Source of the DNA: Schistocephalus solidus
Lineage: Eukaryota > Platyhelminthes > Cestoda > Diphyllobothriidea > Diphyllobothriidae
Length of the DNA: 64,000 bases
NCBI GenBank assembly: GCA_017591395.1
Contig: WEDG01008994.1
Location: forward strand, 16,750-80,749
Reading direction: 5' to 3'
Part shown: in pieces, positions 23,995-35,503 of the stretch
Position numbering within the stretch: position 1 is the stretch's first letter
How the letters are laid out: each line of letters opens with the position of its first letter
Made by a program: the position numbers and the translations under genes
The notes under the pieces: generated by a model
Databases searched by the model: none
The model's input: only the letters and a program-made list of their open reading frames with translations
What the model was told of the DNA's origin: nothing

Positions 23995-24675
23995 ATCGAA
24001 GGAATTTTACGAATACTTTTGAAATGAACTCCACAGAAAACTTTAGCCGATGACAGTCGTTTCTGACCAATGCCCGCTTTCAATATGAATGAGCTCGGAG
24101 ATAAGGTTAGATGTCGGGGAGCCCAAGTAAGCAGAATGATGCGGAAAAAGCCAAATAATATAGTAATGACAGAACCGTCTGACATAGACGTCTACTAGAC
24201 AGGTTCTAAACCTTGTCTCATTTGCCTTCTTAAAAATGGCAAGGTGGATCAATGAGAGGAGAACAGGAAGAATAGAACTAGTATGACAGAGAGGTCCTTA
24301 GTTTGATTTAACCCTCACTACCAGCAACACGAAAGACTGTTTTGATTACCTCTTATTATTACGATCTAGTTGATTTGCAGGAAGTCAAATTTAAATCACT
24401 ACTTCATACTAGACATTACTTCAATCGCTGGTTTCAGAATTCAAATAAAATGAGGTCGATAACTGTACTACCCTTTGAGTGTGAGACGGGAACAAATAAT
24501 ACAGATTGCAGGTGTTCGTTAACTCGAAGTCGAACAAGAGCTGTCCTTCATTGGGATGAGTTGTGAAAAGTGCAGTCTTTGAGTCGCAAGAACAGGGCTA
24601 GATCATCACATCAGAACCGAAATGAACTTATACGGGGGAGCAGTCAGACGAGGAAATAGAAGATGATTCTAGCAC
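23995..24675. other. Downstream flank of the HMX gene
   Basis: This must contain the 3' untranslated region and poly(A) site of the HMX gene on the minus strand. I see no unambiguous AATAAA on that strand. No other gene was recognised. Confidence 0.4.
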
Positions 24676-24677
24676 TG

Positions 24678-25429
24678 CTATTGTTTTCGCAGTGGAGGCT
24701 TGTCTGTCCGAACCTGAATTTGCAGCAGCGGTAGCGGGCTTGCAGTTTCTAGATACTGCCAGAAACCTTTCGATGAGTTGGGCCCGGCGATCGTAGACAA
24801 ATCCGACACAGTCTCCGCTTGTGCATTCATTTCTCGGACTCCAGTGTCCGAAGACTCTTGTGGCGTAGTTAGTGGATACATCGGTGGGAAGGCGGATCCT
24901 AGCGCATCCAAGCGGGAAAGTTGAAGGCCCATGGGGGACAGAAACCAGGGCACTGTGAGAGCCGGTGGCCTGTTCACGTGAGTCGTGTACAGAAACGTTT
25001 GCGGGTTTGGTTGCTCTAGCTTCAGAGAACGTAATATGTCCTTAGGAGTTTGCGGTGTCTCGTTTATCTGTGAGCCGCGTGAGTTTAGACCCACGAGCGC
25101 TTCAGCATGCCTATTGCGGTACTGATAGGGCGGCAGATTGTCCTCCACGTGAAGGAAAGACCCGGATGCACCACCCACGGATCCTCCTGAATCGTCCACT
25201 TCGGTAGCTACCTGACGCTTCCATTTGTTTCGCCGGTTTTGGAACCAGATTTTTACCTGCGTCTCTGTCAGCCGTAGAGCCTGTGCCAACGAGACGCGTT
25301 CCGAGCTCGAGAGATACCTTTTTACCTCGAACATGGACTCCAGTTGAAAGACTTGGTTCCGAGAGAAAACCGTGCGCGTCTTTTTCTTCCTTAATCGAAA
25401 TTCGTCTCCACTTGTTTGTGGCCCACTAT
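24678..25429 (-). CDS. HMX: HMX (NKX5-type) homeobox transcription factor, exon 3
   Basis: Terminal coding exon of a nuclear DNA-binding protein. The acceptor is a pyrimidine-rich run ending CTTTCTTCCAG at 25430, and the stop codon is at 24678-24680. A split codon joins the final G of exon 2 to AT here, giving Asp. The homeodomain spans about 25388-25209. It starts [12 protein letters not shown], has [16 protein letters not shown] in helices 1-2 and [18 protein letters not shown] in helix 3, with Gln at position 50. The KRYLSSSER block and the KTRTVFSR arm are diagnostic of the HMX family (family knowledge). The tail of about 165 residues after the homeodomain is Ser, Pro and Gln rich and has no known domain. 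The usual HMX motif directly after the homeodomain is not conserved. Residues 264-513 if translation starts at 38956. Confidence 0.94.
25209..25388 (-). other. HMX: Homeodomain coding segment
   Basis: Sixty uninterrupted codons covering the flexible arm and three helices. The conserved W, F, N and R of the recognition helix are all present. There is no intron inside the homeodomain. Confidence 0.95.
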
Positions 25430-25859
25430 CTGGAAGAAAGAGATGGAAATTTTGAACTTTGGCATTGCACCACAATGTTGAAGCTTAGCACGACTAGCTG
25501 CCTCAAGAACTATGAACATAATTAAAATGTTTGACAAATTTAGCCGAAATAGTGTGACCATGATCTTCATTTGGAAACTATCTTGCCATTTGCCCCAAAA
25601 ATAATAATATCTCCCTCGTATTATTTCAGAAAATACCATTACTAATGAGATAATGCTTTCTTGATATATTATACCTTTAAGGACTTCAACGCTTGGACGT
25701 AAGTGTTATTCGTTTTTTACGCAATTCAGTCAATACTACATTAAAAACTGCATGACTTTTTTATAACTCTACCCTCAACACTGAAACAAGGGGTTTTCGA
25801 ATATGCTACCTGGGCGCTCACCGATCTGTTACGGGCCTTTCTCGTCTCATTTTGCCTTG

Positions 25860-26030
25860 CGGCTCCTGGCACAGTGGGTTAGAGCATTGCAATTTTAGCC
25901 GACAGGTCGAAAGTTCGAGCCTCGGTTGCCACAACACCTGGGGTTGGGTATGGCTGGCTGATGATGGCTAATAAACCAGAAGTGGCCATTCCAGTCTCGC
26001 TTGTCCTTGTCGGAAATGTCATGCTACTTC
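25860..26030 (+). mobile_element. tRNA-derived SINE family B
   Basis: The head GGCACAGTGGGTTAGAGC resembles an A box, and AAAGTTCGAGCCTCGG the B box. It is followed by CTGGGGTTGGGTATGGCTGG, CTAATAAACCAGAAGTGGCC and CTTGTCCTTGTCGG. It is inserted in HMX intron 2, antisense to the gene. Confidence 0.85.
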
Positions 26031-26507
26031 CTGATATTATTAAAACAATTTTGGCGTTTGTGATGCAAATTTAGTGAGAACCGAAGCTTTCATTTCGCCA
26101 CTCATGTTTCAGGCCAATATCTCTCCTTCGCATCATAGATATTTTGAACTGCATTCTCACGCTTAACCTTATAAAAACGAAAAACACGTTCTTCAGACCA
26201 CCGGAAACACTTAAACCCGGGAACCTAATCAATCAACTGAAGACGAACGTTCAACATTTAAACTTGAATGGCGACGAAAGGTTGCACTTCACAACATGTG
26301 CAGCGCATCCAGATTTGATGCATGACCTCCGGTTCGGCCTGGTTGATGAGGTACGAATCAGATCACGTGTGGTACGTGCAGACCAGTTTGTCACCCACTG
26401 TACCCATAAACCTTTGGCTTAGAGGTTCAGACTGTGGAGTGGTGCATTGGAGATGGAAGAGGTAGAGTGCGGTCGATACTTGAAATTCATATCTACTGCA
26501 AATTAGC

Positions 26508-26760
26508 TAATTCCTTTGAGCCACTTGTGAAAAAATTGGTTGCCTCGGTGGGACTCGAACCCACGCAAGCAAGGCGAAGGCTTTAGTACAATCAACGCTC
26601 TAGCCAACTGAGTTACGAGGCCCCACCGGCAGTCGTGAGTTTAATCACACTTGGGTCAAGTTAACCGCCCGGCCTATTGCAACGTATGGAATCAACCAAT
26701 ACTGATATAGTAACCTGACTGCACAAGCATGTTTTCCTAAGCAATCAATCTAGAATCCTC
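26508..26760 (-). mobile_element. tRNA-containing repeat family C, copy 3
   Basis: The minus strand gives the family's unique block (CCGGGCGGTTAACTTGACCC) and then a good tRNA-like segment. That segment has GGGGCCTCGTAACTCAGTTG, TAGAGCGTTG and GTGGGTTCGAGTCCCACCGA. GCCTCG and CGAGGC can pair as an acceptor stem. The extra sequence in the anticodon region and the multi-copy flanks argue for a SINE rather than a working tRNA gene. Confidence 0.75.
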
Positions 26761-26858
26761 TTTCTGGCGTTGGTTCGAATCCCAGTGAGGTGGCCGAGTT
26801 TCACAAGTGGTTCAAAGGAATTATTAAAATCTGCCAAAATCCTCTATTAATTAACTTA
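26761..26858 (+). mobile_element. tRNA-containing repeat family C, truncated copy 4
   Basis: Starts inside the tRNA-like part (TTGGTTCGAATCCCAGTGAG) and runs to the family end CTGCCAAAATCCTCTATTAA. Its last part is the inverse of 26508-26570, so the two copies form an inverted pair with about 60 bp arms. Confidence 0.7.
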
Positions 26859-26869
26859 TTCCTCACTAT

Positions 26870-27135
26870 AAATAGGTTGAAGCACTGGATTCAATCCTAA
26901 CGTGGTGTCAGCAGTTGGCTTTGAGCGTAGAAAACTGATGGAATAATCTGTTACGCCCTAGGACTGTGAGTCAGGCTGCAGCAGATCATCCTTAGGGTAA
27001 CCTTAATGGCATTCTCGTCACATGGGATCCGAGCCGCCTAGGCGCAGTAGATGGAGATGAGGTTGTAGATTGCACGCGTAGACTGACAGCTTAAATCTCT
27101 CAGCCAATGCGCCCACGCCCACTTCCCACCACCTT
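26870..27135 (+). repeat. Single unit related to the 3 kb tandem array
   Basis: CTCACTATAAATAGG, GACTGTGAGTCAGGCTGCAG, TTAATGGCATTCTCGTCACA, ATGGGATCCGAGCC and CAGCCAATGCGCCCACG recall the units and following sequence at 2930-3870. The copy is diverged and incomplete. Confidence 0.55.
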
Positions 27136-27174
27136 GACTTCATATTGCCATCGGCTGAAGGTACGTAGGGGAGT

Positions 27175-27270
27175 AAAGGAAGATTAAAAATGCCGAAAAC
27201 GACTAGGGATACTGGATTGGCCAATTCTGGCTCATTAGCCATCATTAGCCAGTCATACCCAACCTCAAGT
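27175..27270 (-). mobile_element. SINE B, 5'-truncated
   Basis: CCAATTCTGGCTCATTAGCC, then ATCATTAGCCAGTCATACCC, is the inverted SINE B body. The tRNA-like head is not recognisable. It is head to head with the next copy. Confidence 0.75.
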
Positions 27271-27319
27271 GGTGAGCGTTCATCAACGAATGTCCATATT
27301 ACCGAGTTAAACCGGCAAG

Positions 27320-27582
27320 GCATCGAGCCCGTTTCTCAATGATTTGAACATTGGACTTCTGATCAACAGGTCGCAGGTTCGAGCCTCGGGTGGGGCCCCA
27401 CTTGGGGTTGGCTATGAATGGGTGATGACAGTTAATGAGTCAGAAATGGTCTTTACAGTCTCCCTTGTCTGTATCGGCGTTGTCAATCTGCTACTACTAG
27501 CTGCTATGCGGCTGCTGGCGGGCCACGAAAAGGCGTCCCAAGGCAGAACGGGACGGGTGAGTTCCGGTAATGATCGGTAAAT
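27320..27582 (+). mobile_element. tRNA-derived SINE family B, near full length
   Basis: The head runs through GCAGGTTCGAGCCTCGGG (B box). The body reads ACTTGGGGTTGGCTATGAAT, GAGTCAGAAATGGTC and CCCTTGTCTGTATCGGCG. The tail is CCCAAGGCAGAACGGGACGG followed by GTGAGTTCC. This is the best copy for defining the 3' end of the family. Confidence 0.85.
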
Positions 27583-30500
27583 GTTCATCAAAGAAAAGAG
27601 TACAGGAAGCCATAAACGGTTCGCATGTCTGTCTCCATATAGTCACCGTAGCGCGGTGGACGTAGTCTATATTAACGACTGAACAGTCATGATTACTTTT
27701 AAGTAGTATATTAGTTTAGCGGATTAATAACTATTTACCGATTGATCACCCGCTCAGAGGGCAAGTGGGTTGTTATTACGTAGAAGTACACATACTTCAC
27801 CTCGTTACATTCCCTGCTTAAATCACCACACTCATCTTTTAAATGGTTTTACTAGCACACTAAACAAGGTTTAAGTAGATGCCTTCATAAAATTACCCAT
27901 CAATTTACTTTCATTCGTTCGACAATTTACTGTTACAACCGACTTCCGGGGGGGAGTCAACTACTCGTACTTAAAAGTATAGGATAACTTTAACCTTAAC
28001 ATTTTTCGTGCTTTGGCAAAAGGACTCTTAAGGGCAATAATTGCAAGTATTTAAGGCCAATTGAAGTCATCTAAACTGGCGGAGTAGAGGTATTATTCGA
28101 AGCTGGCAGTCAAAATAAGTTCTGCCGCAGGACTGAAAATCCACAAAATTTCACAGGCACCATTGGTTCGCCATGAGGTAAACTGAGACTGTCGTTATTG
28201 TTACTTTTTGCTTCGGGCGATATCAATTAAAACGTAAACCGTTACTTAGTATTTCCAAATATTATAATACAAAGATTTTTAATTTCCCACATTCTTCTCC
28301 GTTTGAAGTAAAATCATTTTACGCGTCTAATAGTCTTTCGAAAATTTGCCTTCTAGGACGAAGTTATCTTGCATGGAAACGAAAGCGCAAGGCCAATCCT
28401 GAAGACTGTAGCATTCATCTTCTAGTCCTTATAACAATAACCTACATCGCTCCAGACTATAATCCTCATTTAACCACAAAGATTGGGGCTTAGGGCAAAT
28501 ATGTTCTGTGTTGCGCGTTGGAGAGACGGCCCTGTGGAAGTAAACTGCAATCCAAGAATGCCAAACACTTCGGCACGTCGGTTAAATGGGACCACCGGTG
28601 CCGGAAATCACTGGTTCGGATGGCGACATACGACAGCGCCCACTGTGCACCAGTTTGACTTTTCCACGCTGACGTCAAATAACTAGACTATTTAGGTCCC
28701 ACTCATTAGGTGGAAGGCTTGTCTGCCTTCTGTGTCATGAACTTTTGATCCGATGTAACAGGCGAATTATACCACATCGTTTAATTCCTGCCAGATGCCG
28801 AACTTTAGCCCAGAGGACACCACCAACAAAGGCGTCTTCTTCAATCCTGTCACTCGTTGAAACTGCATTTGTTAAAGAATTAATAGGGAACCGTAGGTTT
28901 CACATTCCAAGGCCAAGCTGGTCCGGACCGCTTTACAGGGAGGAAATTTCTGCCGTCCGTATATTTATTATTCCCTGCGGGTGGCAACATGTCTAGAAAT
29001 TTGTTGAGAAACTGTAGTGTGATTCTTATAGAAGGTTTTGTTTAACAGCATTCTGAGAACGATGGCTGGTAACCTCTAGTCGTATAGCGTATTGAATCTC
29101 GTCGAGGCAGAAGACGGCGCGTGGACTTCCAGCACCTCTGTTGTAGTAGTTAAAGCTCTCCACTAAGGGCAAGTCTATTATCTTACCTGCGTGACAGTTG
29201 TGTCCAGATTATCTTAGAAATTGCCTAAAAAACAGTTTTTGCAGAAGTCCATCTCTGGACTCCAATAACTGCGGAACATTAAGAATACTCACAACACCAA
29301 ATACAGAGCGACCTTGAAGTGGTTTAGCTATTGTCCCTCTCATTGGTCGTTACAAGAAAATCCATATTGCTATACTTTTTAAACTTGGCCCTCAAGTTAG
29401 GCAAATTTAGGAGACGGGCATTAGTGTCGTGAAATGAATGAATACTGTCCTATTCTGCCTTGATTAAAAGACATACACCCTTCGACATACTGTTAAAAAG
29501 GCAAAAAAATAGAATAAACAAAAATAAAGCAAAACTAGTTAAACTTTAGTTACCGCCTCCCTAACACTCAACCGAAAGTCTCTAGAATCCGTGTGCTTCA
29601 AAACTACGAATGGTTTACACCACCTGGGCAAAATTCCATTTTACATGTTTTTTTACTAAAACTCAAGAAAACTTAGGCGTTCCAAAATATTACAGACTGG
29701 CAGACAAAACAGCCGAAGCTGTGTCTAGCCTAAATAAAAGAAAATGTACGTATTTCCTCTCCTGTAATTGATAGTTCACCAATGCCCATCTTTATCGAGT
29801 TACCGTTGGCCAGTACACATTTTTTTCCTTTCCAAATGCGTGCAACAGAAAACGGCCATAAGAAGTAGTATTCCAAAAATACTACCAAAAATATTAAAAC
29901 ACATCAAATCACATATTTAAATAACTGTGCACTGAGATGATCTGTGAAAGCCAAGCACAGGGAATTGCGCATGCATAAAATGAAAGACCACAGGGAACGC
30001 CCGCGCACTCCGTATGAGTAACAAAGCGTATACCCCACTTTCCGCTCCTTCCTGTACTTTCATCGGTGATGATTATTAACTCCACTTCCGCGAATAAATG
30101 TAGTATAACTATTTGTTCTGCTCATGCGCTGTTTAACATGGGGTTCACAGTTGTCTTCAGCTGGTTGCTTGGTGTCATTTCCTTTTTCCGATATTGCAGA
30201 ATCTTGAGGGAAACTGTTCAGATAAAAATGACTTTCCCCACAGACCTTTTGCATTAAATTAAATTCTGGATACATTATTTAGCCTACAGCGGAAAAGTTG
30301 CAACATTTCTTTGTTACACTTTCAACGTTTAACAGTCTTTTTCCTCTGCGGCATTCGCGAATAAAATTATTGAAATCACTCTATTTACTGGAAAATGAAA
30401 AGCTCTTGAAATTATATTACGTGCTGACCGGTTTCACAAGCATCATTGAATAATCTCTTGTACTCTAAACCAAATCTCAAACACGTAGTCAACATTATCT

Positions 30501-30609
30501 GGGTTTCTCTACCTACTCTGATCAATAAAGCACTCTGGCAGACTGTCGAAGCAACATTTTGATTGCATTAAATTGGCATGGTTCAAATACACGAAAGCTC
30601 AACTCTAAC

Positions 30610-31080
30610 CTTCCCTTGTTGCTGAAGCGTCATCATGTCCACTGACACTGCTACTATTGCTACTGCTGCTGCTGTTTCCATTATTGCTAGTGTTGTCACA
30701 ATTCTCCTCTTCAACGTTCGGCTGAACGCTGTTGGGCGCATCGGCAGCCTCGAAGACGGTGGAGGTTACCCCGAGGTGGTAATGGCCATTTACTTCCAGT
30801 TCGACGGGTCCACGTCCTTCGTTGGCAGTCCCTCCAGTATCTGAAGGGCTGAAAGTTCGGACCTCTGCGTCCTCAGCATGGAATCGTCGCCAGAGTGTCT
30901 GCAGCATGCGGGCGACAGCGGGATCAGGTTGATTGGCACAGCCTCCACCCTGCGCGCCGAGAGTCAAGAAGGACGCAGCCGACAACCTGCCGAGAACTGC
31001 AGCAGCCTGAACAGACCATGCTTCCGGTGATCGCTCCTGCAGCAACCCTGTCCTCCCCGGCGACTCCGATCCACAGGTTT
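30610..31080 (-). CDS. HMX: HMX homeobox transcription factor, exon 2
   Basis: Internal exon of 471 bp. The acceptor CTGTTTCTCTGTAG| lies at 31081 and the donor GGAAG|GTTAGAG at 30609. Both edges are phase 1, matching the exons on either side: G plus AA gives Glu with exon 1, and G plus AT gives Asp with exon 3. It encodes about 156 residues of linker between the eh1-like motif and the homeodomain. No folded domain is recognisable. The last third is very Asn and Ser rich (SSSSSNSSSVSG). A longer open frame extends upstream to 31258 with a hydrophobic N-terminus; I prefer the splice acceptor because a secretion-like start makes no sense in a homeodomain protein and the phase fits. The frame upstream of 31080 is then intron. 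Confidence 0.82.
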
Positions 31081-31584
31081 CTACAGAGAAACAGCTGGCG
31101 TGTTTAAATGTGGGAGGAGTCGACGGCTTTAGACAAAGCAGTTGACTTGACAAAAGCGGATGCTTTACTGCCTGACACTGGGACGAAAGTAACTTTTGGT
31201 TTTTTGATGTGCACACTAAGCAGCATAATATAAAAAGGCACTGTAAGGTCACAGTCATGTCCTTTCGTATAATCCTTACAGGTCGGGGGTTGAGCTGTAT
31301 ATTTTACGTCGGTTCCTTCACTAAAAACATACCCGGGTTACAGTAATATGTCTGGAGTCAACTTTCACACCTGACAGATTCCTGTTAGCAGGACTGTAAT
31401 TCAAAAGTCAGGAAAAATGTTAAATCCGAGTTCCTTTTTAGAAATATGGGATGAAGGTTGCTGTTCCTTTTACTAAAGTCGGTCGGTAAGCCAACGGAAT
31501 ATAAATGCCTATGCCGTGCGCCAAATCCCATGAAGGGTTCTCACTCCTGAGTCATACGCTTAGCAATTTAAGTAACGTTCTCCC

Positions 31585-31745
31585 AAACACCAGCACGAAC
31601 TTAACTCTAACACTAACTCTAACTCTAACTCTAACACTAACACTAACCTAACCCTACCCCTACTCTCACTAGAATTTCGTGCAAAGCCACTTACATTACG
31701 CGGGGCGCTTATTCCTGCTTCCATTCGAACGTTCTTGTTCCTATT
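31585..31745 (+). mobile_element. Family D element, core and right end
   Basis: A CTAACN array (31603-31665, largely AACTCTAACTCTAACTCTAA) is followed by GTGCAAAGCCACTTACATTA and GGGGCGCTTATTCCTG. That aligns with the right inverted repeat at 43140-43185. No matching left end was found. Confidence 0.6.
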
Positions 31746-33494
31746 TTTCAAGTATACTGCGTATATTACGATGGAATTGCGTGAATTAACGGCACCCTAA
31801 AGATTTTTAATTCCTTAGAAATGTGGCAACCATAATCTGTCTCCAATGAACATGTAACATGCTCACATATTTGAGGGAGCCTTTGGAAATATTTTTTGGA
31901 GAAAGCAAAGTTTACGCAAAGTACACTTGATTTAAAGTCCTCTAAGTCTCTTATAAAATAACTAAAAATGAAATTTTAGTGGGTCAAAATATAGAAGGTA
32001 AGTAAAAAGTAGTGTACAAATAATATTGCCTGTAAAAGCAGAAAACGCCTTAAGAATCTGCTAATGATTAAATTAAAACAAGAAACTTGAAATGTTCTTA
32101 CACAATCGTAGGTCCCGTTTATAATAATAAAAGGTTTTCGACTCGGACCATAAACTTTTTTCTTCACAGCTGGCCTCGGATCATGCGTACATATTTCTGG
32201 TTCTTTCTGGAAGTTTCTATTATGCCCTCTGTACTTCCGCGATTTCAGCTCTTTGGAATTAGGAAGCAGCACAGCTTTAGTGTTCAATTTTAAAAAAAAT
32301 CGAACTAAGAAACAATATAAGCCCCTGAAATTGAAATCAATCGTTAGCAGATTAGGTCTTTAGTTTTACACAGTCTACCTTTTCTAAAGAACCTATTATG
32401 AAAGAGGAATGGGTTACATTTTAAGGTGACACCTATTTGACGAGAGTTCATGGTCAGAATGACAGCCGAAGTGACACGGACCTGTCGGTCGAAGGGCGTA
32501 GAAATGACTGTGTCGAAAAGTACCAGGAACTTTGAACAAATATTTATGAAGAAGACAGATAAACTAAAAAAATTCTTACGGTACTCAATAAGAAGTCGGG
32601 GACTCACGCGGTTGGAGATCGGTGAGATGCGGTTCGAGGTCCTTCCTTCCACAGTCTGCGATAAAGCAAAGAGAACAAAAGGACATATAACTAGGCAGAT
32701 TGATATGAGATAAATGGCGTCGTTGCGACACTTCTACTCCCTGTGTGATGCTTCGGATAAACGCGTCAGTTTTTCAATATAGAAGATAGGGAGCGCGTAG
32801 ATGGCAGTGATTAGTTAATGGGCAGTCAGTGTTGGCACCCCGTCCAAAGTAGGTCTTCAATCATTATCTCAAGTAAGTTTCTTTGAATCTTGAGGACGGA
32901 AATCCAGCAACCCCACCGACGACTCCAAAGGATCGGTGAACATAAGGGATGCACAGGCATTACAAACCGGCATTAACAAACCATCATCCTCCGGGTGCAT
33001 TTACTAAACGCAGGAGCAAATGACTCTCGGAACTGTAGATCCATTTCTGCAAGCGTACTAACTGTTAAATGGCGTTGCCCACACCAAAGATAAACCTTTT
33101 GGGGTGGTTCAATGAGAAGTCCTCCATCATTGAAACACCTGCAGTATTCTGCAAACTCCCAAACTTCGAAAGTTGACCAAAAGCCTACCAATGTGAACTG
33201 TCATGAGAATTCAGCTTTTGAAAACCGCGGAAATAGACCCGTTAACTTGGAACATATCCTTCCAAATTCAGTTTTTAGACTTGATCTGAAAAATGGTTAT
33301 GAGGATGTGAGCCAAAAATTATCAACTTCAGCAACTTCAACTTCGTAATTTTCCCTAAGCTGCCAAAAGGCATATTGCCAAACGCATATTGCATGGTTCA
33401 CCACACAGACAGCACACGTACTGTTTAAAAGTTCACATGAGCGAAATTTTTAGAGTCCCAATCCCTACTATGAAAACAAAGATATTCCGTTGTT

Positions 33495-33875
33495 ACGTGG
33501 TAGATACGCTGGACCAACATGGGGGTCAAATCAGGATGCGACAGGCGGTATTATTAACTGGGGTGAGGTCTCATAACAAATGCCGAACATGGGGGAAGGG
33601 CGTGCCAAACATGGGCGCGCGTAGGTGCAGGCTCATGCTGGACACCGCTCTCTCACTCCATGGGATATGACTAGCCCTCGCCCGACCCCGCCTCCGGTCT
33701 TCTTGGCTATGTCTTGACACCGGGCACAGACGGGTAAGGGAAGAGAGTTTGAGGTAGAGGCCGTGGAAGTATACCATCACATAAAACTAAGTTGCGCACA
33801 AGGCACCATCCCTGCACCACCCTTCTGTGGAGCATACGGTGGACATAGTTGGATTACGACGGTTGAACTATCGTA
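33495..33875 (+). repeat. Dispersed repeat family A, copy 2
   Basis: Starts ACGTGGTAGATACGCTGGAC and passes AACAAATGCCGAACATGGGG, CTCCGGTCTTCTTGGCTATG and CTTGACACCGGGC. It ends GAGCATACGGTGGACATAGT and GGTTGAACTATCGT. The copy is somewhat more diverged than copy 3. Confidence 0.8.
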
Positions 33876-34492
33876 TTCTGTTTTTAGTACAAGTCATTAG
33901 TAACTCCATAATTTTCGTCCCAAAGTAGTTATGTTCCTAGTATGATATCCTAGCTCCCAAACTGGAGCTCGGAAGTACGGTTTGGTCACCGTAGAATTAC
34001 GTGCAATTCCAAAGTTCAGATATTTGGTCCTGTCCTGGTTTGTGCTGACATACGAATTCTAACCTAGACCACCGACCCTGGCCTCCCCCTGTCCGGACAT
34101 GTCAACTCTGACAGTCGAAAAAGTACGAGTTCTACTCTAACACTCTATCAGGCTTCCGCCGCTATTTTAAACTATCTACACAACGGTCGGTAGCCATCTA
34201 CCAGCTTCCTCAGAAGACCAGGCCCAAACAAAAACGACGTTATGTATCTGCTACTACGGAGGCCTGCACACTGGGTGCAAATGACGCATGAATTGGACCA
34301 GCAACAGTGTACGTTACCTCCCTCCCCACCCCTCTCCCCCCCCCCCTCAACAGACAACCTAGAAACGATTCTAGCGTCAATTTAGAATTCAATTTACTAA
34401 GCACGCTATCACTTCTTTCTCTGTAGTTAAAGCAGTCAGTGTGTTGGGGTAAAGGAAGGTAAAGGGGGGGGTGCTAAAGAGGAGGAGGGAGG

Positions 34493-34494
34493 AT

Positions 34495-34526
<32 letters not shown>

Positions 34527-34528
34527 GG
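34493..34528. repeat. (GA)n microsatellite
   Basis: A GAGAGA run, largely uninterrupted, inside a purine-rich stretch beginning near 34450. Confidence 0.9.
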
Positions 34529-35373
34529 GGGATGTGGTACGACAAACACAATGAAGCTGCTTCTTTGTCACATCAGAAAGTTAGTAAATCAACTTGCACA
34601 CACGCAGGCACATGCAACACTTGTTTACCATCAGAAGCTGGAGTCCAATTAAGTAAGCTCGGTGGTGCTGCCCCGTTTAAATCAATTCACCATCTTAAAC
34701 TCGAGGAGAAATCGTAAATTAGCATAAATTTGCACCTCTTCTGGGGGGGCTTGGCTGAAGTGGTGTCATAAAAAGGAGGGTTAAGCAACTGCCTGAGTCC
34801 ACCGCGAGAGAACCGGTCGCGTAGACAAGGAAGCGAAAACATCCCCCCCTCACAGTTACGCTGCAGCACACTGACCATTCTGGAAAGTGTGACTGATGAG
34901 AATTAGCTTGGCTAAAATTGAGTTACAACGGGACGAACGGTTTATAAAGGTTTATTAGCTCTCTCCAAAAAATTACACTTATTTCAATGTCGAGAGTCGT
35001 ATAACTTAGCGACAAGTGACGTATGCAAATAAAGATCGGTCGCTTTGACTAGGAAGTGGTCGTCCTAGATTTGGAGACTGTTCATTTGCAAAACTACTCA
35101 AAATTCAAGTTGATTAGCATCCACTATCAACACAGAGAAAGAATATCTTGATTTCGTAATTTTATTTCCGGCCCTTACTAATGCTATCTACCGAAGGAAA
35201 AGTAGACAGGTCAGAAAGGCTTAATCTCATCAAGACTGCCTCACACTTTGTTTCGGTGGAGCCGAACAAAATGCAAGTTTTCAACCAAAAACATGCAGTT
35301 AGATAGCTTTGAAAGGATGCTGACCCGATGATTACTCGTATAAGCGAATAGGCGAGGTCCAGGTAGCCGTTTA

Positions 35374-35503
35374 GAAGAAGAAGAGAAGAAAAAATGCGAT
35401 CGGTGGAACAATAATTTTATTCGCCTGACGTTCCAGATTCTCACTCGTCAGGCACATAAACTTATTGTTCCACCAATCGTACCTTCTTCTTCTTTTTCTC
35501 ATT
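35374..35503. repeat. Small fold-back element, about 130 bp
   Basis: The arms GCGATCGGTGGAACAATAA (ending 35414) and TTATTGTTCCACCAATCGT (from 35462) are near-perfect inverse copies, each bordered by purine- or pyrimidine-rich AGAAG/CTTCT sequence. The core contains a second perfect inverted pair, GCCTGACG and CGTCAGGC. The whole piece could fold into a nested hairpin. Confidence 0.8.

Larger units (their letters stand above)
25430..30609 (-). other. HMX intron 2
   Basis: A 5180 bp intron bounded by GGAAG|GTTAGAG at 30609 and TTCTTCCAG| at 25430. Both sides are phase 1, so the reading frame continues. It contains two SINE B regions, a family C pair and a family A'-like unit, listed separately. 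The rest (25435-25855, 26035-26500, 27585-30600) is AT-rich with no supported gene. Confidence 0.8.

Noticed and set aside
26540..26630. Functional tRNA gene
   Set aside because: A and B boxes and a possible acceptor stem exist, but the anticodon region does not fold cleanly and the sequence belongs to a multi-copy element with conserved non-tRNA flanks.
31081..31258. N-terminal extension of HMX exon 2 with a signal-peptide-like start
   Set aside because: A nuclear homeodomain protein would not start with a secretion-type sequence, and a good splice acceptor at 31081 fits the phase of the upstream exon.
31603..31665. True interstitial telomere or chromosome-fusion scar
   Set aside because: The repeats are degenerate and followed by the family D arm, so a mobile element core is the simpler explanation.
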